Source: Saprospiraceae bacterium
GTDB taxonomy: Bacteria; Bacteroidota; Bacteroidia; Chitinophagales; Saprospiraceae
DNA length: 64,000 nt
Assembly (NCBI GenBank): GCA_016714025.1
Contig: JADJOB010000002.1
Span: 665,501-729,500, forward strand
Direction: 5' to 3'
The notes under the pieces were generated by a model. That model saw only the letters and a program-made list of their open reading frames with translations. It was not told the origin of the DNA and made no database searches. Below are positions 1-8,987 of this stretch, piece after piece (position 1 is the stretch's first letter; each line of letters opens with the position of its first letter). A program made the translations under genes and the position numbers.

Positions 1-536
1 ACCTCGAATCCTTAGGAGATAAACATCGATCAGAAATTATTGAAACGACCAAGATAGAAGTGTTTGAAAAACTAAAAGAAAACCTAAGACCTGAATTCTT
101 AAACAGAATTGATGATAAAATTATGTTTTTGCCACTCAACAAAGTAGAAATAAAAACTATTGCAGGAATTCAATTAAAAGGTTTAACTAAAAATCTCTTA
201 AATCAGGGTATTACATTTGAAGCAAGCGATAAAGCACTAAGTTTATTGGCTGATTTAGGTTACGAACCGCAATTCGGTGCAAGACCTCTGAAACGGGTGA
301 TCCAAAAAGAAGTTATCAATGAGTTGGCAAAATTATTGCTCTCCGGAGATTTAATACAAGACGGTATCATTCATTTAGATACAGACAATAAAGGATTCAC
401 GTTCAACGGAAAATCTTCCGGTTCAGTCATTGAAATTCCATCCGATCGTCAGAAAAGAATTAATGAATTGACAAAAGCTGCTAAAGAAGTGGAAGATTCA
501 ACTAAAAATTTAAAAAATAAATCTTCTGAAAATTAA
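1..536 (+). CDS. clpB: ATP-dependent chaperone ClpB, C-terminal fragment (5' truncated by window edge)
   Basis: This is the end of the second AAA+ module of a ClpB/Hsp100 disaggregase, which uses ATP to thread aggregated proteins through a hexamer together with DnaK. The frame is open from base 3 to the edge, so the gene starts outside the window; the GTG at 60 is only an internal codon. Visible landmarks are the RPEFLNRID segment and the sensor-2 region GARPLKR inside GYEPQFGARPLKRVIQ, both typical of the ClpB D2 domain. The roughly 40-residue lysine- and glutamate-rich tail is longer than in many homologues. ClpB versus ClpC rests on these C-terminal motifs only, but ClpB is the better match. 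Confidence 0.9.
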   Translation, partial: LESLGDKHRSEIIETTKIEVFEKLKENLRPEFLNRIDDKIMFLPLNKVEIKTIAGIQLKGLTKNLLNQGITFEASDKALSLLADLGYEPQFGARPLKRVIQKEVINELAKLLLSGDLIQDGIIHLDTDNKGFTFNGKSSGSVIEIPSDRQKRINELTKAAKEVEDSTKNLKNKSSEN

Positions 537-625
537 ACTGCTTCTAAATTTTAAAACTTATAATAAGAATTCGTTCCTCGCTAAATTAAATTTCAGATTC
601 AGATAGAAATTAATAATTTTACGCG

Positions 626-835
626 ATGGAAACAAAAGATAGCAACGGAAATATTCTTCAAAACGGCGATGCCGTTTTACTAATTCAAAATTTAAAAGTA
701 AAAGGATTTTCAAAAGATCTCAAACGGGGTACGGTTGTAAAAAACATCCGTCTGACAGATGATCCGGATGCCATAGAAGGCAAAGTAGAAGGCAGTGTAC
801 TGGTTTTAAAAACTTGTTACCTGAAGAAAAAGTAA
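626..835 (+). CDS. PhnA/YjdM-domain protein, C-terminal domain only
   Basis: A 69-residue protein matching the C-terminal domain of the PhnA (YjdM) family: D-SNGN-L-GD-V-LI--LKVKG at the start and an IEGKVEG-VLKT-YLKK ending. Full-length PhnA proteins are about 110 residues with an N-terminal zinc ribbon. That ribbon is absent here, and the ATG at 626 sits exactly at the domain boundary, so this is a natural short form, not a truncation. Despite the old name, PhnA is not shown to act in phosphonate breakdown and its role is unknown. The gene follows clpB by 89 bp and is followed by a long inverted repeat. Confidence 0.8.
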   Translation: METKDSNGNILQNGDAVLLIQNLKVKGFSKDLKRGTVVKNIRLTDDPDAIEGKVEGSVLVLKTCYLKKK

Positions 836-845
836 ATTTTACCTC

Positions 846-1043
846 CACGAATGGAAGACGAATTGAAGAAAGAAGGATAGCTACGAATGCACGAATGAAG
901 GACGAATTGAAGAAAGGAGGATAGCCACGAATGCACGAATGGAAGACGAATAAATTTAATAATACGATTCCCATTCGACTTTAATTCGTGCATTCGGCAA
1001 ACGATTTCAATTCCCATTCGTCTTTAATTCGTGCATTCGTGGC
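846..1043. repeat. Direct and inverted repeats built on an ACGAATGCACGAAT-type word
   Basis: On the left, a 44-bp unit (CGAATGxxAGACGAATTGAAGAAAG...) occurs twice plus a partial copy (about 846-952). On the right, its reverse complement occurs twice with a period near 43 bp (about 968-1043). The best stem pairs 924-950 with 1017-1043, 25 of 27 bases. It lies between convergent genes and could act as a bidirectional terminator once transcribed, although there is no clean U-tract. The short shadow reading frames across it are not genes. Confidence 0.8.
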
Positions 1044-1061
1044 AACTCTTCGCATTTCCAT

Positions 1062-1886
1062 TCATGCATTGGTGGCATTTCTTCTATAGATTAGGTAGTA
1101 AATCAAAGCAACAATCACACTTCCACCAGTTAGATTTCCTAAAATTACCGGAATTAAATTTTTTGCAAAACCATACCAGGATATTACATCCGTATTTGAT
1201 AAATCAGGAAAGGATTCTTTAAGTAACATGCCCATTGGGATCAAATACATATTGGCAATGCTGTGTTCATATCCACAAGCAACAAATGTTGTAACCGGAA
1301 AAACAATTACAAAAATTTTATCGATGATACTTCTGCCGGCCATAGCCATCCAAACAGCCAAACAAACCAATACATTGCAAAGCATCCCACTAAAAAATGC
1401 CTGCTGAAATGAAATGCTGCATTTTGTAATTGCAATTTTTACATATAACTGACCAATCGCCCCATCATTCATCTGCGGATGCTTTGACAAATAAACCAAA
1501 CAAGCCAATCCACAGGCCCCAAGAAAATTTGATAAACAAACAATGGCCCAATTCCGTAGCAACTCTTTCATACTCAATTTTCCATCTGCCCATGCCATGA
1601 CCAGCAAATTGTTTCCAGTAAACAACTCCGCACCGGCGACAATTACCAAAATCAAACCCAATGAAAAAACAAGGCCGGAAAGCAGTCGGGCAATTCCAAA
1701 ACTTAGTGCGGAATCCGATAAAATGAGTACGTAAAACATGGCTCCCAAACCAATAAAGGCACCGGCCATAATGCCCAACATCATCATCGAAACAAAAGGA
1801 AGTCTTGCTTTAACAACTCCCAAATTTTCAACTCGCTCGGCAATTTCCTTTGGTGAAAATGCATCAAAACCATAAATTTCTTTCAT
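1062..1886 (-). CDS. Formate/nitrite transporter (FNT) family channel
   Basis: A 274-residue FNT-family pentameric channel for small monovalent anions (formate, nitrite, hydrosulfide or similar) in the inner membrane. Diagnostic motifs are AELFTGN after the third helix and CGYEHSIANMY, which carries the conserved pore histidine. Six hydrophobic segments span the protein, with a short cytoplasmic N-terminus (SPKEIAERVENLGVVKA) typical of FocA and NirC. The length matches the family. The substrate cannot be read from sequence, and no formate lyase or nitrite reductase gene lies nearby. It is transcribed away from the YitT-family gene and toward the inverted repeat. Confidence 0.92.
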   Translation of the reverse strand: MKEIYGFDAFSPKEIAERVENLGVVKARLPFVSMMMLGIMAGAFIGLGAMFYVLILSDSALSFGIARLLSGLVFSLGLILVIVAGAELFTGNNLLVMAWADGKLSMKELLRNWAIVCLSNFLGACGLACLVYLSKHPQMNDGAIGQLYVKIAITKCSISFQQAFFSGMLCNVLVCLAVWMAMAGRSIIDKIFVIVFPVTTFVACGYEHSIANMYLIPMGMLLKESFPDLSNTDVISWYGFAKNLIPVILGNLTGGSVIVALIYYLIYRRNATNA

Positions 1887-1995
1887 AGCTACTTATTTAT
1901 TCATCATTTTGTACACATCAAACCTGCATTCATTTGGATGATAAAGAAAATCAAAGCTAAATTTACACGAATATTAATTTAAAACAATTCAGATT

Positions 1996-2880
1996 ATGGC
2001 TCATGCTGAAAACATAGATTGGAAACGCATTTTCTCCTTGCATTCCTTGTTGTTTATGGCATTGGGTGTATTCCTCGCTGCAATAGCATTCAAAGGATTT
2101 ATGATCCCAAACCGCTTTCTGGATGGTGGCGTTACAGGATTGTCCATACTTTTACACGAATGGTTTCATTGGGACATTAGCTTTTTCCTGATTGTATTAA
2201 ATATTCCATTTATATATATCGGTTACAGAAAAATAGGTAAAACCTTTGCCATTCAAACTTCCATGGCCATCTTACTCATGGTATTTTGTATAAACTTCAT
2301 TGAAATCCAACCGATAACCCATGATAAGGTATTGATCGCCTTGTTTGGTGGTTTCTTTATAGGATTAGGAATTGGATTTGTTATAAAAGCTGGCGGGGTC
2401 ATTGATGGAATGGAGATTATTGCAGATTACACCAATAAAAAATTAGGACTTTCAACCAGTGAAATTGTCATGTTTATAAATTCTGCTATTATTCTTGCTG
2501 CAGCATTTACATTTGGAATTGAAGTGGGCATGTATTCCATTTTAACGTATTTCACTGCTATGAAAACTTCAGACTATGTAGTGGATGGTTTTGAAGAATA
2601 TACAGCCATGACCATAATTTCAGCAAAAGACGCAGAAATTAAATCCTGCATTGTAAATGATTTTGACAAAGCTATTTCAGTTTATAAAGGAGAGCGCGGT
2701 TACTTGCCGGGAAGTTTTGATATCAAATACGACTGTGAAATCATCGTCACCATCTTAACAAGACTTGAAATTCACCGCATCAAAACAGCCATACTGGAAA
2801 TTGATCCGAACGCGTTTTTATATATCTCCTCGATTAAGGAAGTCAAAGGAGGTGTGATTAAACAAAAGTTAAAAAGGTAA
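1996..2880 (+). CDS. YitT family membrane protein (DUF161 plus DUF2179)
   Basis: A 294-residue YitT-type protein. The N-terminal two thirds hold about five or six membrane helices with the repeated pattern G-FI-GLGIG--IK-GG-IDG-E (around residues 115-145), characteristic of the DUF161 repeat. The last 90 residues form the soluble DUF2179 domain (TAMTIIS-KDAEIK ... RGYLPGSFDIKYDCEII, then LE---IK-AILEIDPNAFLYISSIKEVKGG). The family is widespread and its transported substrate is not established. It is divergent from the FNT gene across 109 bp. The ATG at 1996 gives a normal N-terminus. Confidence 0.88.
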   Translation: MAHAENIDWKRIFSLHSLLFMALGVFLAAIAFKGFMIPNRFLDGGVTGLSILLHEWFHWDISFFLIVLNIPFIYIGYRKIGKTFAIQTSMAILLMVFCINFIEIQPITHDKVLIALFGGFFIGLGIGFVIKAGGVIDGMEIIADYTNKKLGLSTSEIVMFINSAIILAAAFTFGIEVGMYSILTYFTAMKTSDYVVDGFEEYTAMTIISAKDAEIKSCIVNDFDKAISVYKGERGYLPGSFDIKYDCEIIVTILTRLEIHRIKTAILEIDPNAFLYISSIKEVKGGVIKQKLKR

Positions 2881-2945
2881 TTAATCAATATCCCGCTGCT
2901 AACGGATCTCAATTCCTGTAATATTTTATTACTTTTACAATACCT

Positions 2946-3800
2946 ATGCCGCTTACGATTACCAATCAGGATATAATCAAGTATTACGATGAATGCGAAA
3001 GTGACTACAAACTGCTTTGGCATTTAGGAGAGCAATCTGCCTTACACTATGGCTTTTGGAAAGAAGATACCCGCTTGCTCCGGGACGCGCTTCGCAATAT
3101 GAATGATTACGTGTTGGGCATTCTGAATCTGAAACCTGGAAATAAATACCTCGATGCCGGTTGTGGCATTGGCGGAACGGCCATGTATGCAAGTTCACTC
3201 TGTAAATGCACCGTCCATGGAATTTCTTTAAGTGAAAAACAAATTAATACCGCTAAAACTAAATCAGGATCTAAAAATTTGATTGGTTCGGTTGATTTCT
3301 CTGTTCAGGATTTTTGTAAAACGTCTTTTGAGTCGGCCAGCTTCGATGGGGTCTATGGCATAGAAAGCATCTGCCATGCCTTTGACAAAAAATCCTTTTT
3401 CCGTGAAGCGCATCGTCTTTTAAAACCAGGCGGGTATTTGGTGGTTGCTGACTTTTTTGAGTCAAAATCAGATATGGACCCGGATGAAAAAAACCTCATG
3501 GCCAAATGGGCTGAATCCTGGGCCGTTCCCTCTTTTTCCAATTTTGAAAATTTTATTCAGGATGCTGAAAATATTGGCCTGAAACTTGTTGAAAATAACA
3601 ATATCAGTCAGGCAATCCAAAAAACTGCCCGTAGGCTCTATTATTGTTTTTTTCCTGGACTCATTTGTCATGGATTTTTGAGAATGTTCGGTCTTCGGAA
3701 AAAAACTCAGGGTAGAAACGTGTGGTCAACATATTATCAATATAAAAGCTTACAAAATAAATTGTGGGATTATCGTGTGATGAAATTTGTTAAAAATTAA
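2946..3800 (+). CDS. Class I SAM-dependent methyltransferase
   Basis: A 284-residue Rossmann-fold methyltransferase. Motif I is YLDAGCGIGGTAMY (residues about 72-85), the post-I acidic position is in VHGISLSEKQI, and motifs II/III appear as FDGVYGIES and LLKPGGYLVVADFF. The GCGIGG signature, the ISLSEKQ segment and the length resemble small-molecule C-methyltransferases such as the tocopherol/sterol and cyclopropane-type groups, so a lipid or quinone-like substrate is possible; this is inference. The gene ends 7 bp before the ATG of the giant cyclase gene, so the two are probably cotranscribed. Confidence 0.82.
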   Translation: MPLTITNQDIIKYYDECESDYKLLWHLGEQSALHYGFWKEDTRLLRDALRNMNDYVLGILNLKPGNKYLDAGCGIGGTAMYASSLCKCTVHGISLSEKQINTAKTKSGSKNLIGSVDFSVQDFCKTSFESASFDGVYGIESICHAFDKKSFFREAHRLLKPGGYLVVADFFESKSDMDPDEKNLMAKWAESWAVPSFSNFENFIQDAENIGLKLVENNNISQAIQKTARRLYYCFFPGLICHGFLRMFGLRKKTQGRNVWSTYYQYKSLQNKLWDYRVMKFVKN

Positions 3801-3807
3801 ATGCAAC

Positions 3808-6800
3808 ATGGCATCGTTTAGTTTACCAAGCAATCCCAAATTCGAAACATATAATTGCAAATTTTATGAATTCAAACCACCTGGATCTGAGCTTAAAGTC
3901 TATGCCCAGGTTTTAAAAGAAGCGATCCCTTCTTTAGATGATATGGTCTATCTTAAAAACGACTACGAACTGGCTCATGAATTGAGTTCAAGCTCTGCTT
4001 TGAAAGCAATTGAAATGGTTCGTTCAGATTCTGGATTTATCATTTACAAAGAATATTTTGATGGGATCCCCTTGGAAAATTATTTGACGAATAAAGAATT
4101 TAGCATTCCATTATTTCTCCAACTCGCAATACGGATTACTTCACTTTTAAAAGAATTACACAATAAAAAAATAATTGTAAAGGAATTTACGATTGAGAAT
4201 ATACTCATTTCACCTGAAAGTCAGGAAATGAGAATTTGTTGCATGGGGTCTTGCAGTAAATTAAGTCGCGAGCGCATCGAATACAATTCGGAGTTTAATT
4301 ATTACGGTCCGCTTTGGCACGTTGCCCCTGAACAAACCGGACGCATAGGGCGTACCGTTGATTATCGTTCCGATTTTTATTCTTTAGGCGTTATCCTCTA
4401 TCAACTTTTATGCTGGCGAAAACCCTTCAATTACACCGACAGTCTGGAATTAATTCATGCGCACATTGCTAAAAATCCGGTTGAACCAAAAGTAATTCAA
4501 CAAAGCATCCCGGGTCCGATAAATGACGTCGTCATGAAATTAATGTCCAAAAATGCAGAAGATCGTTATCAAAGCGAAGAGGGCATTTTGGAAGATCTTG
4601 AACATTGTATCCAGGATTGGCAATTGCATGGAAGTATAAAACCTTTTGGTCTTGGTGAAAAAGATCAATCCAGTATTTTCAGTCTCTCCGAAAAAATGTA
4701 TGGAAGAAATCAAGAACTAAAACAATTGATTTCTGCCTGGGACCATATCAAAGAAAATAATCTTGAATTATTTTTAGTTTCTGGTTATTCCGGAATTGGC
4801 AAAACGCGATTGATTAATGAAATACGCAAACCGGTTCTTGAATCAAACGGATATTTTATCAATGGAAAGTTTGACCAGTTTAATCGTGAAACTCCTTACA
4901 GCGCTTTTGGAATGGCCTTCAATGGCTTTATCCAGCAATTACTTTCTGAACAAGACGAACAAATCGCCTTGTGGAGAAATGCAATTAAAGAAAGTTTGGG
5001 AGATCACGTGGGCTTATTGCTGGGAGTGATTCCTGAATTGGGAATTCTGGTTGAAAATCAGGAAGCAATTTATGAAATTAGTCATGCTGAAGGTAAAAAA
5101 CGTTTTTACAATGCCTTCGTTCAATTTTTAAATATTCTTGAAAACGAAAATCGGACCCTGGCTCTTTTTATAGATGATTTGCAATGGGCTGATTCCGGAT
5201 CCTTAGAACTTATTCAGCATATCTTAAATAGTTCGCTGAAAAATATCCTGGTAATTGGTGCTTACCGTGACAATGAAGTGGATGAATCACATCCATTAAT
5301 GATGACCTTAAAAATTCTGGAAAAAGATTTCAAAAAGCAAATTATCACTTTGCATTTGACAGATCTTTCACCATTTGATGTGAATAATTTAATTGCAGAT
5401 TCATTGCATTTAAATACAAAAATTACAGAGGAGTTATCAAAAGCCATTCTAAGTAAAACCCGGGGAAATCCATTTTTCATCCGACAGTTTATGGAAAAAA
5501 TGGTAGATGAAAAAAGAATCTACTACGATCGCAACATCCGAACCTGGCTTTGGGATTTGAAATCAATCCAATCTCTTGATATAACAGAATACGTTGTTGA
5601 CTTAATTCTTACTAAACTTAAAAAATTAAGCGAACCAGCTCAGGATGTTATTTGTCTTGCAGCTTCTATAGGCAATTCCTTTGATTTTGATACCCTGGTA
5701 ATAATTTCTGATAAAAAAGAAAATGAAGTTGCAGAATTGCTTTGGGAAATTGTTGAAGCAGACTTTATTAATCCGGTTGGACAGTGGAGAAAATATCACA
5801 GCAACCAGTTGTGGAAGGATTTTGAATTAGCTGAAAATTCCAAAACAAATTTCTCATTTCGATTTCAGCATGACAGGATTCAACAAGCTGCTTATGCAAT
5901 GATTCCTGAATCTGAAAAACATGCAACACACCTTCGGATCGGTCGTACGCTCTTAGTGAAAATGCCTGAAGAAGAATTTGAAGAAAATCTCTTTGATGTT
6001 ATCAATCACATAAATATTGGCCGGGATCTTATTGTATCCAAAAATGAAATTCAGGAACTTGCCGGTTTAAATTTAAGGGCTGCTAAAAAGGCATTCCGTA
6101 ATAATGCCATTCGACCTGCATTAAATCACTATGCCATCGGCATGGAATTAATGGATGATAACCAAAATTCTGAATTGTTTAAAAATTTATTGATCGGTCG
6201 GTCCGAAAGCGAGTATTTATTAGGAAATTACTTTGCTTCAGAGGAATTGTTTAATAAAGCCTTGATTAATTCTGATTCTAAATTAAATCAAGCTGATATT
6301 CTTTGTAGAAAAATGGCGCTCTATGAAAACACACAACGCCATGAAAAAGCTTTAGAAGCAGCACAGCAAGGATTAAAATTATTGGGAATGCACCTGCCAC
6401 TTAATGCAGGTCCGCTTACAGTAATGAAGGAATTGCTTACTGTAAAGTTTTTATTGCGCAATAAATCTACTTCTGACTTATTGTTTAATAAAAATATGGA
6501 ATCTCCTGAAAAAATCATGATGATGAAAATTCTCATGAACCTATGGGGTCCCGTATATTTATTACAACGACAAAATTTATTGGCCTTTAAAATTTTGCGG
6601 ATGGTAAATCTTTCCATCCGATATGGCAATTCAGTTGAATCTTCATTAGCCTTTGCATTTTATGGTTATGTCATCAGCGCGCAATTGAAAGATTATAAAG
6701 CTGGTTACGACTTTGCGAAACTAGGGATGACTTTGAATGAAAAATTCAATGATAAAACTTTGCGATCCAAAGTATTGGTCATTTCCGAAGGTTGTGTAGC

Positions 6801-8964
6801 CCATTGGCAATTGCCCTTTTCAAAATATCTGCAAAATTTGCGTGAAGCACATCAGGTCGGAGTTGAATCCAATGATATCATCTATGCCGGTTATGCCATC
6901 ACCTTCTTAAATCGAGCGCAATTTTTAATGGGCGAGTCATTAGACAGTGTCTATGAAAAAATGCTTGGCTATATGCAATTCGCCAACAAAATTCAATCGC
7001 TGATTTCGTTGCACCAAATGATGGCCTGGATGCGAATAACAACAGACTTGCTTCAAAAACCAGCCACTAAATCCGTTTTTGGCGATTATGTTGATGATAA
7101 AGCACAGGATGCCTTTTATGAGCAATTGCTCATGGAAAAAAATATTCCACTGACGCTGGTAAATTATACAATTGCAAAATCATTTTACTATTATATTTTA
7201 GCTGATTACAAGCAAGCATTGGCCTACACAGAACGATCAGTTCCTCATTTGCCAGCTGTCTTGGGTCTTCCGGAATGGCCTGAACATTTTATTATAAATT
7301 GTTTATCATCTTTAGCCATTCAATTAGAAGGGCATCCCTTAAGCAAAGCCCAATTAAAAGCATTTAAACAGTCGTTTAAATTACTTGAAGTTTGGGCTCA
7401 CGAATCTCCTTTTAATTACGAATCAAAATATTTACTTGCCCTGGCTGAGTCACAATTACTCAATAATAATAAAACAGAGGCAAAACAAAATTTCAATAAA
7501 GCCTTGGTGTCTTCTCAGAATGCCGGCATGAAATACATGACCGCTCTTATATATGAGCGGATAGCGGCAATGTATGAACGAGAAAAAGAAACAGAATTAG
7601 CAGAGCGAAATTTAAATTTTGCAGTTTTGGAATATCAGGATTGGGGTGCACTGGCAAAAGTACATTCACTTCAAAGAAGATATTCGTTTCTTGAAGCCAA
7701 AACTGCTGCAAAGGATGCAGCTAAAAAACCTATCAGCTCGAGTTCACTTGACCTGCAAAGTGTTTTAAGAGCGGCAGCATCTCTTTCTGAAGAAGTGGTG
7801 CTTGAAAAATTATTGGAAAAACTATTGCTGATTGTAATTGAAAATGCAGGCGCACAAAATGGGTATCTGCTGCGTCCAAGAGAAAATAAAATATTTCAGG
7901 ATGCGAATAGCAAACTGGAAAACAACAATGTGTGCCTCATTAAGTCAATTCCACTAGACGAAGTCCGGGATGTTTCACATGCTATAGTTCGAAAAGTACA
8001 CAACACACGGACTCCCATTACCATTGATGATGTAAGGCAAGATCCACTTTATTCAAGTGATAAGGATCTCATTCATTTAAAATCAAAGTCCGTTTTATGT
8101 TTTCCAATTATGAGTAAAGGGGAAATGACGGCAATTCTATATTTGGATAATGCTGCCAGTACCCATGCATTTACCCGAAATCGCATGGAAATTTTAAATT
8201 TACTCAGCGGTCAAATTGCGGTTTCCATTGAAAATGCACAGTTATATCAAAATTTGGAACAAAAAGTATTAGAGCGTACTTCTACTATTGAAAAACAAAA
8301 AGTGCTGCTCGAAGATGAAAAGCAAAAAAGTGAGTCTCTCATACTAAATATTTTGCCTGATGAAATTGTTGCCGAATTAAAAAACAATGGAAAATCTAAA
8401 CCCCGTCGTCATGAAAGCGTAACCATCATGTTTACTGATTTTGAAAAATTTACCATGATGTCTGAAAAATTGACTCCGGAAGAAATTGTTGAAATTGTGG
8501 ATCATCATTATAAAGGCTTCGATAAAATCATTGAAAAATATAAAATTGAAAAAATCAAAACGATGGGAGATGCTTACATGTGTGTAAGTGGTTTGCCGCG
8601 TTTCAATGAAGAACATGCTGCAAATGCAATAAAAGCAGCCATTGAAATTCTAGAATTTGTAAATGAATATAACCAACAAAGGGAACTTCAAAATTTACCC
8701 TACTGTCAAATTCGGATCGGACTCCATACTGGTCCTGTTGTGGCGGGTGTTGTAGGTCTTTATAAATTTGCTTACGATATCTGGGGAGATTCTGTCAACA
8801 CGGCATCCAGAATGCAAAGTGTGGGTGAACCCGGAAAAATAAATATTTCATCCACTACTTACGAACTGGTTAAAAATCAATTTGAATGCACCCATCGTGG
8901 AAAAATTAAAGTAAAATACAAGGATGAATTAGATATGTACTTTGTTGATAATTCTAAATATTAG
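3808..8964 (+). CDS. Giant signalling protein: pseudokinase, STAND/AAA-type ATPase, helical repeats, GAF and class III adenylate cyclase
   Basis: A 1718-residue protein counted from the ATG at 3808; an in-frame TTG at 3787 overlaps the upstream gene and is less likely. Domains in order: protein-kinase fold (about 30-280), ATPase (about 296-700; Walker A GYSGIGKT with K332, Walker B LFIDDLQWAD with D456/D457), TPR-like helical region (about 750-1300), GAF (about 1313-1487), a short coiled coil, and a cyclase domain (about 1530-1715). The kinase looks inactive: the HRD aspartate position is E126 and DFG reads C145-M-G, although N131 and the VAPEQTGR segment remain. The cyclase looks active and ATP-specific: metal aspartates D1544 and D1588, adenine-selecting K1584 (KTMGDAY) and D1657 (YDIWGD), and transition-state N1664 and R1668. 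It likely makes cAMP in response to a ligand sensed by GAF or the ATPase. Confidence 0.9.
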   Translation: MASFSLPSNPKFETYNCKFYEFKPPGSELKVYAQVLKEAIPSLDDMVYLKNDYELAHELSSSSALKAIEMVRSDSGFIIYKEYFDGIPLENYLTNKEFSIPLFLQLAIRITSLLKELHNKKIIVKEFTIENILISPESQEMRICCMGSCSKLSRERIEYNSEFNYYGPLWHVAPEQTGRIGRTVDYRSDFYSLGVILYQLLCWRKPFNYTDSLELIHAHIAKNPVEPKVIQQSIPGPINDVVMKLMSKNAEDRYQSEEGILEDLEHCIQDWQLHGSIKPFGLGEKDQSSIFSLSEKMYGRNQELKQLISAWDHIKENNLELFLVSGYSGIGKTRLINEIRKPVLESNGYFINGKFDQFNRETPYSAFGMAFNGFIQQLLSEQDEQIALWRNAIKESLGDHVGLLLGVIPELGILVENQEAIYEISHAEGKKRFYNAFVQFLNILENENRTLALFIDDLQWADSGSLELIQHILNSSLKNILVIGAYRDNEVDESHPLMMTLKILEKDFKKQIITLHLTDLSPFDVNNLIADSLHLNTKITEELSKAILSKTRGNPFFIRQFMEKMVDEKRIYYDRNIRTWLWDLKSIQSLDITEYVVDLILTKLKKLSEPAQDVICLAASIGNSFDFDTLVIISDKKENEVAELLWEIVEADFINPVGQWRKYHSNQLWKDFELAENSKTNFSFRFQHDRIQQAAYAMIPESEKHATHLRIGRTLLVKMPEEEFEENLFDVINHINIGRDLIVSKNEIQELAGLNLRAAKKAFRNNAIRPALNHYAIGMELMDDNQNSELFKNLLIGRSESEYLLGNYFASEELFNKALINSDSKLNQADILCRKMALYENTQRHEKALEAAQQGLKLLGMHLPLNAGPLTVMKELLTVKFLLRNKSTSDLLFNKNMESPEKIMMMKILMNLWGPVYLLQRQNLLAFKILRMVNLSIRYGNSVESSLAFAFYGYVISAQLKDYKAGYDFAKLGMTLNEKFNDKTLRSKVLVISEGCVAHWQLPFSKYLQNLREAHQVGVESNDIIYAGYAITFLNRAQFLMGESLDSVYEKMLGYMQFANKIQSLISLHQMMAWMRITTDLLQKPATKSVFGDYVDDKAQDAFYEQLLMEKNIPLTLVNYTIAKSFYYYILADYKQALAYTERSVPHLPAVLGLPEWPEHFIINCLSSLAIQLEGHPLSKAQLKAFKQSFKLLEVWAHESPFNYESKYLLALAESQLLNNNKTEAKQNFNKALVSSQNAGMKYMTALIYERIAAMYEREKETELAERNLNFAVLEYQDWGALAKVHSLQRRYSFLEAKTAAKDAAKKPISSSSLDLQSVLRAAASLSEEVVLEKLLEKLLLIVIENAGAQNGYLLRPRENKIFQDANSKLENNNVCLIKSIPLDEVRDVSHAIVRKVHNTRTPITIDDVRQDPLYSSDKDLIHLKSKSVLCFPIMSKGEMTAILYLDNAASTHAFTRNRMEILNLLSGQIAVSIENAQLYQNLEQKVLERTSTIEKQKVLLEDEKQKSESLILNILPDEIVAELKNNGKSKPRRHESVTIMFTDFEKFTMMSEKLTPEEIVEIVDHHYKGFDKIIEKYKIEKIKTMGDAYMCVSGLPRFNEEHAANAIKAAIEILEFVNEYNQQRELQNLPYCQIRIGLHTGPVVAGVVGLYKFAYDIWGDSVNTASRMQSVGEPGKINISSTTYELVKNQFECTHRGKIKVKYKDELDMYFVDNSKY

Positions 8965-8987
8965 TATTCAATTTCAAAAGAATAAAT

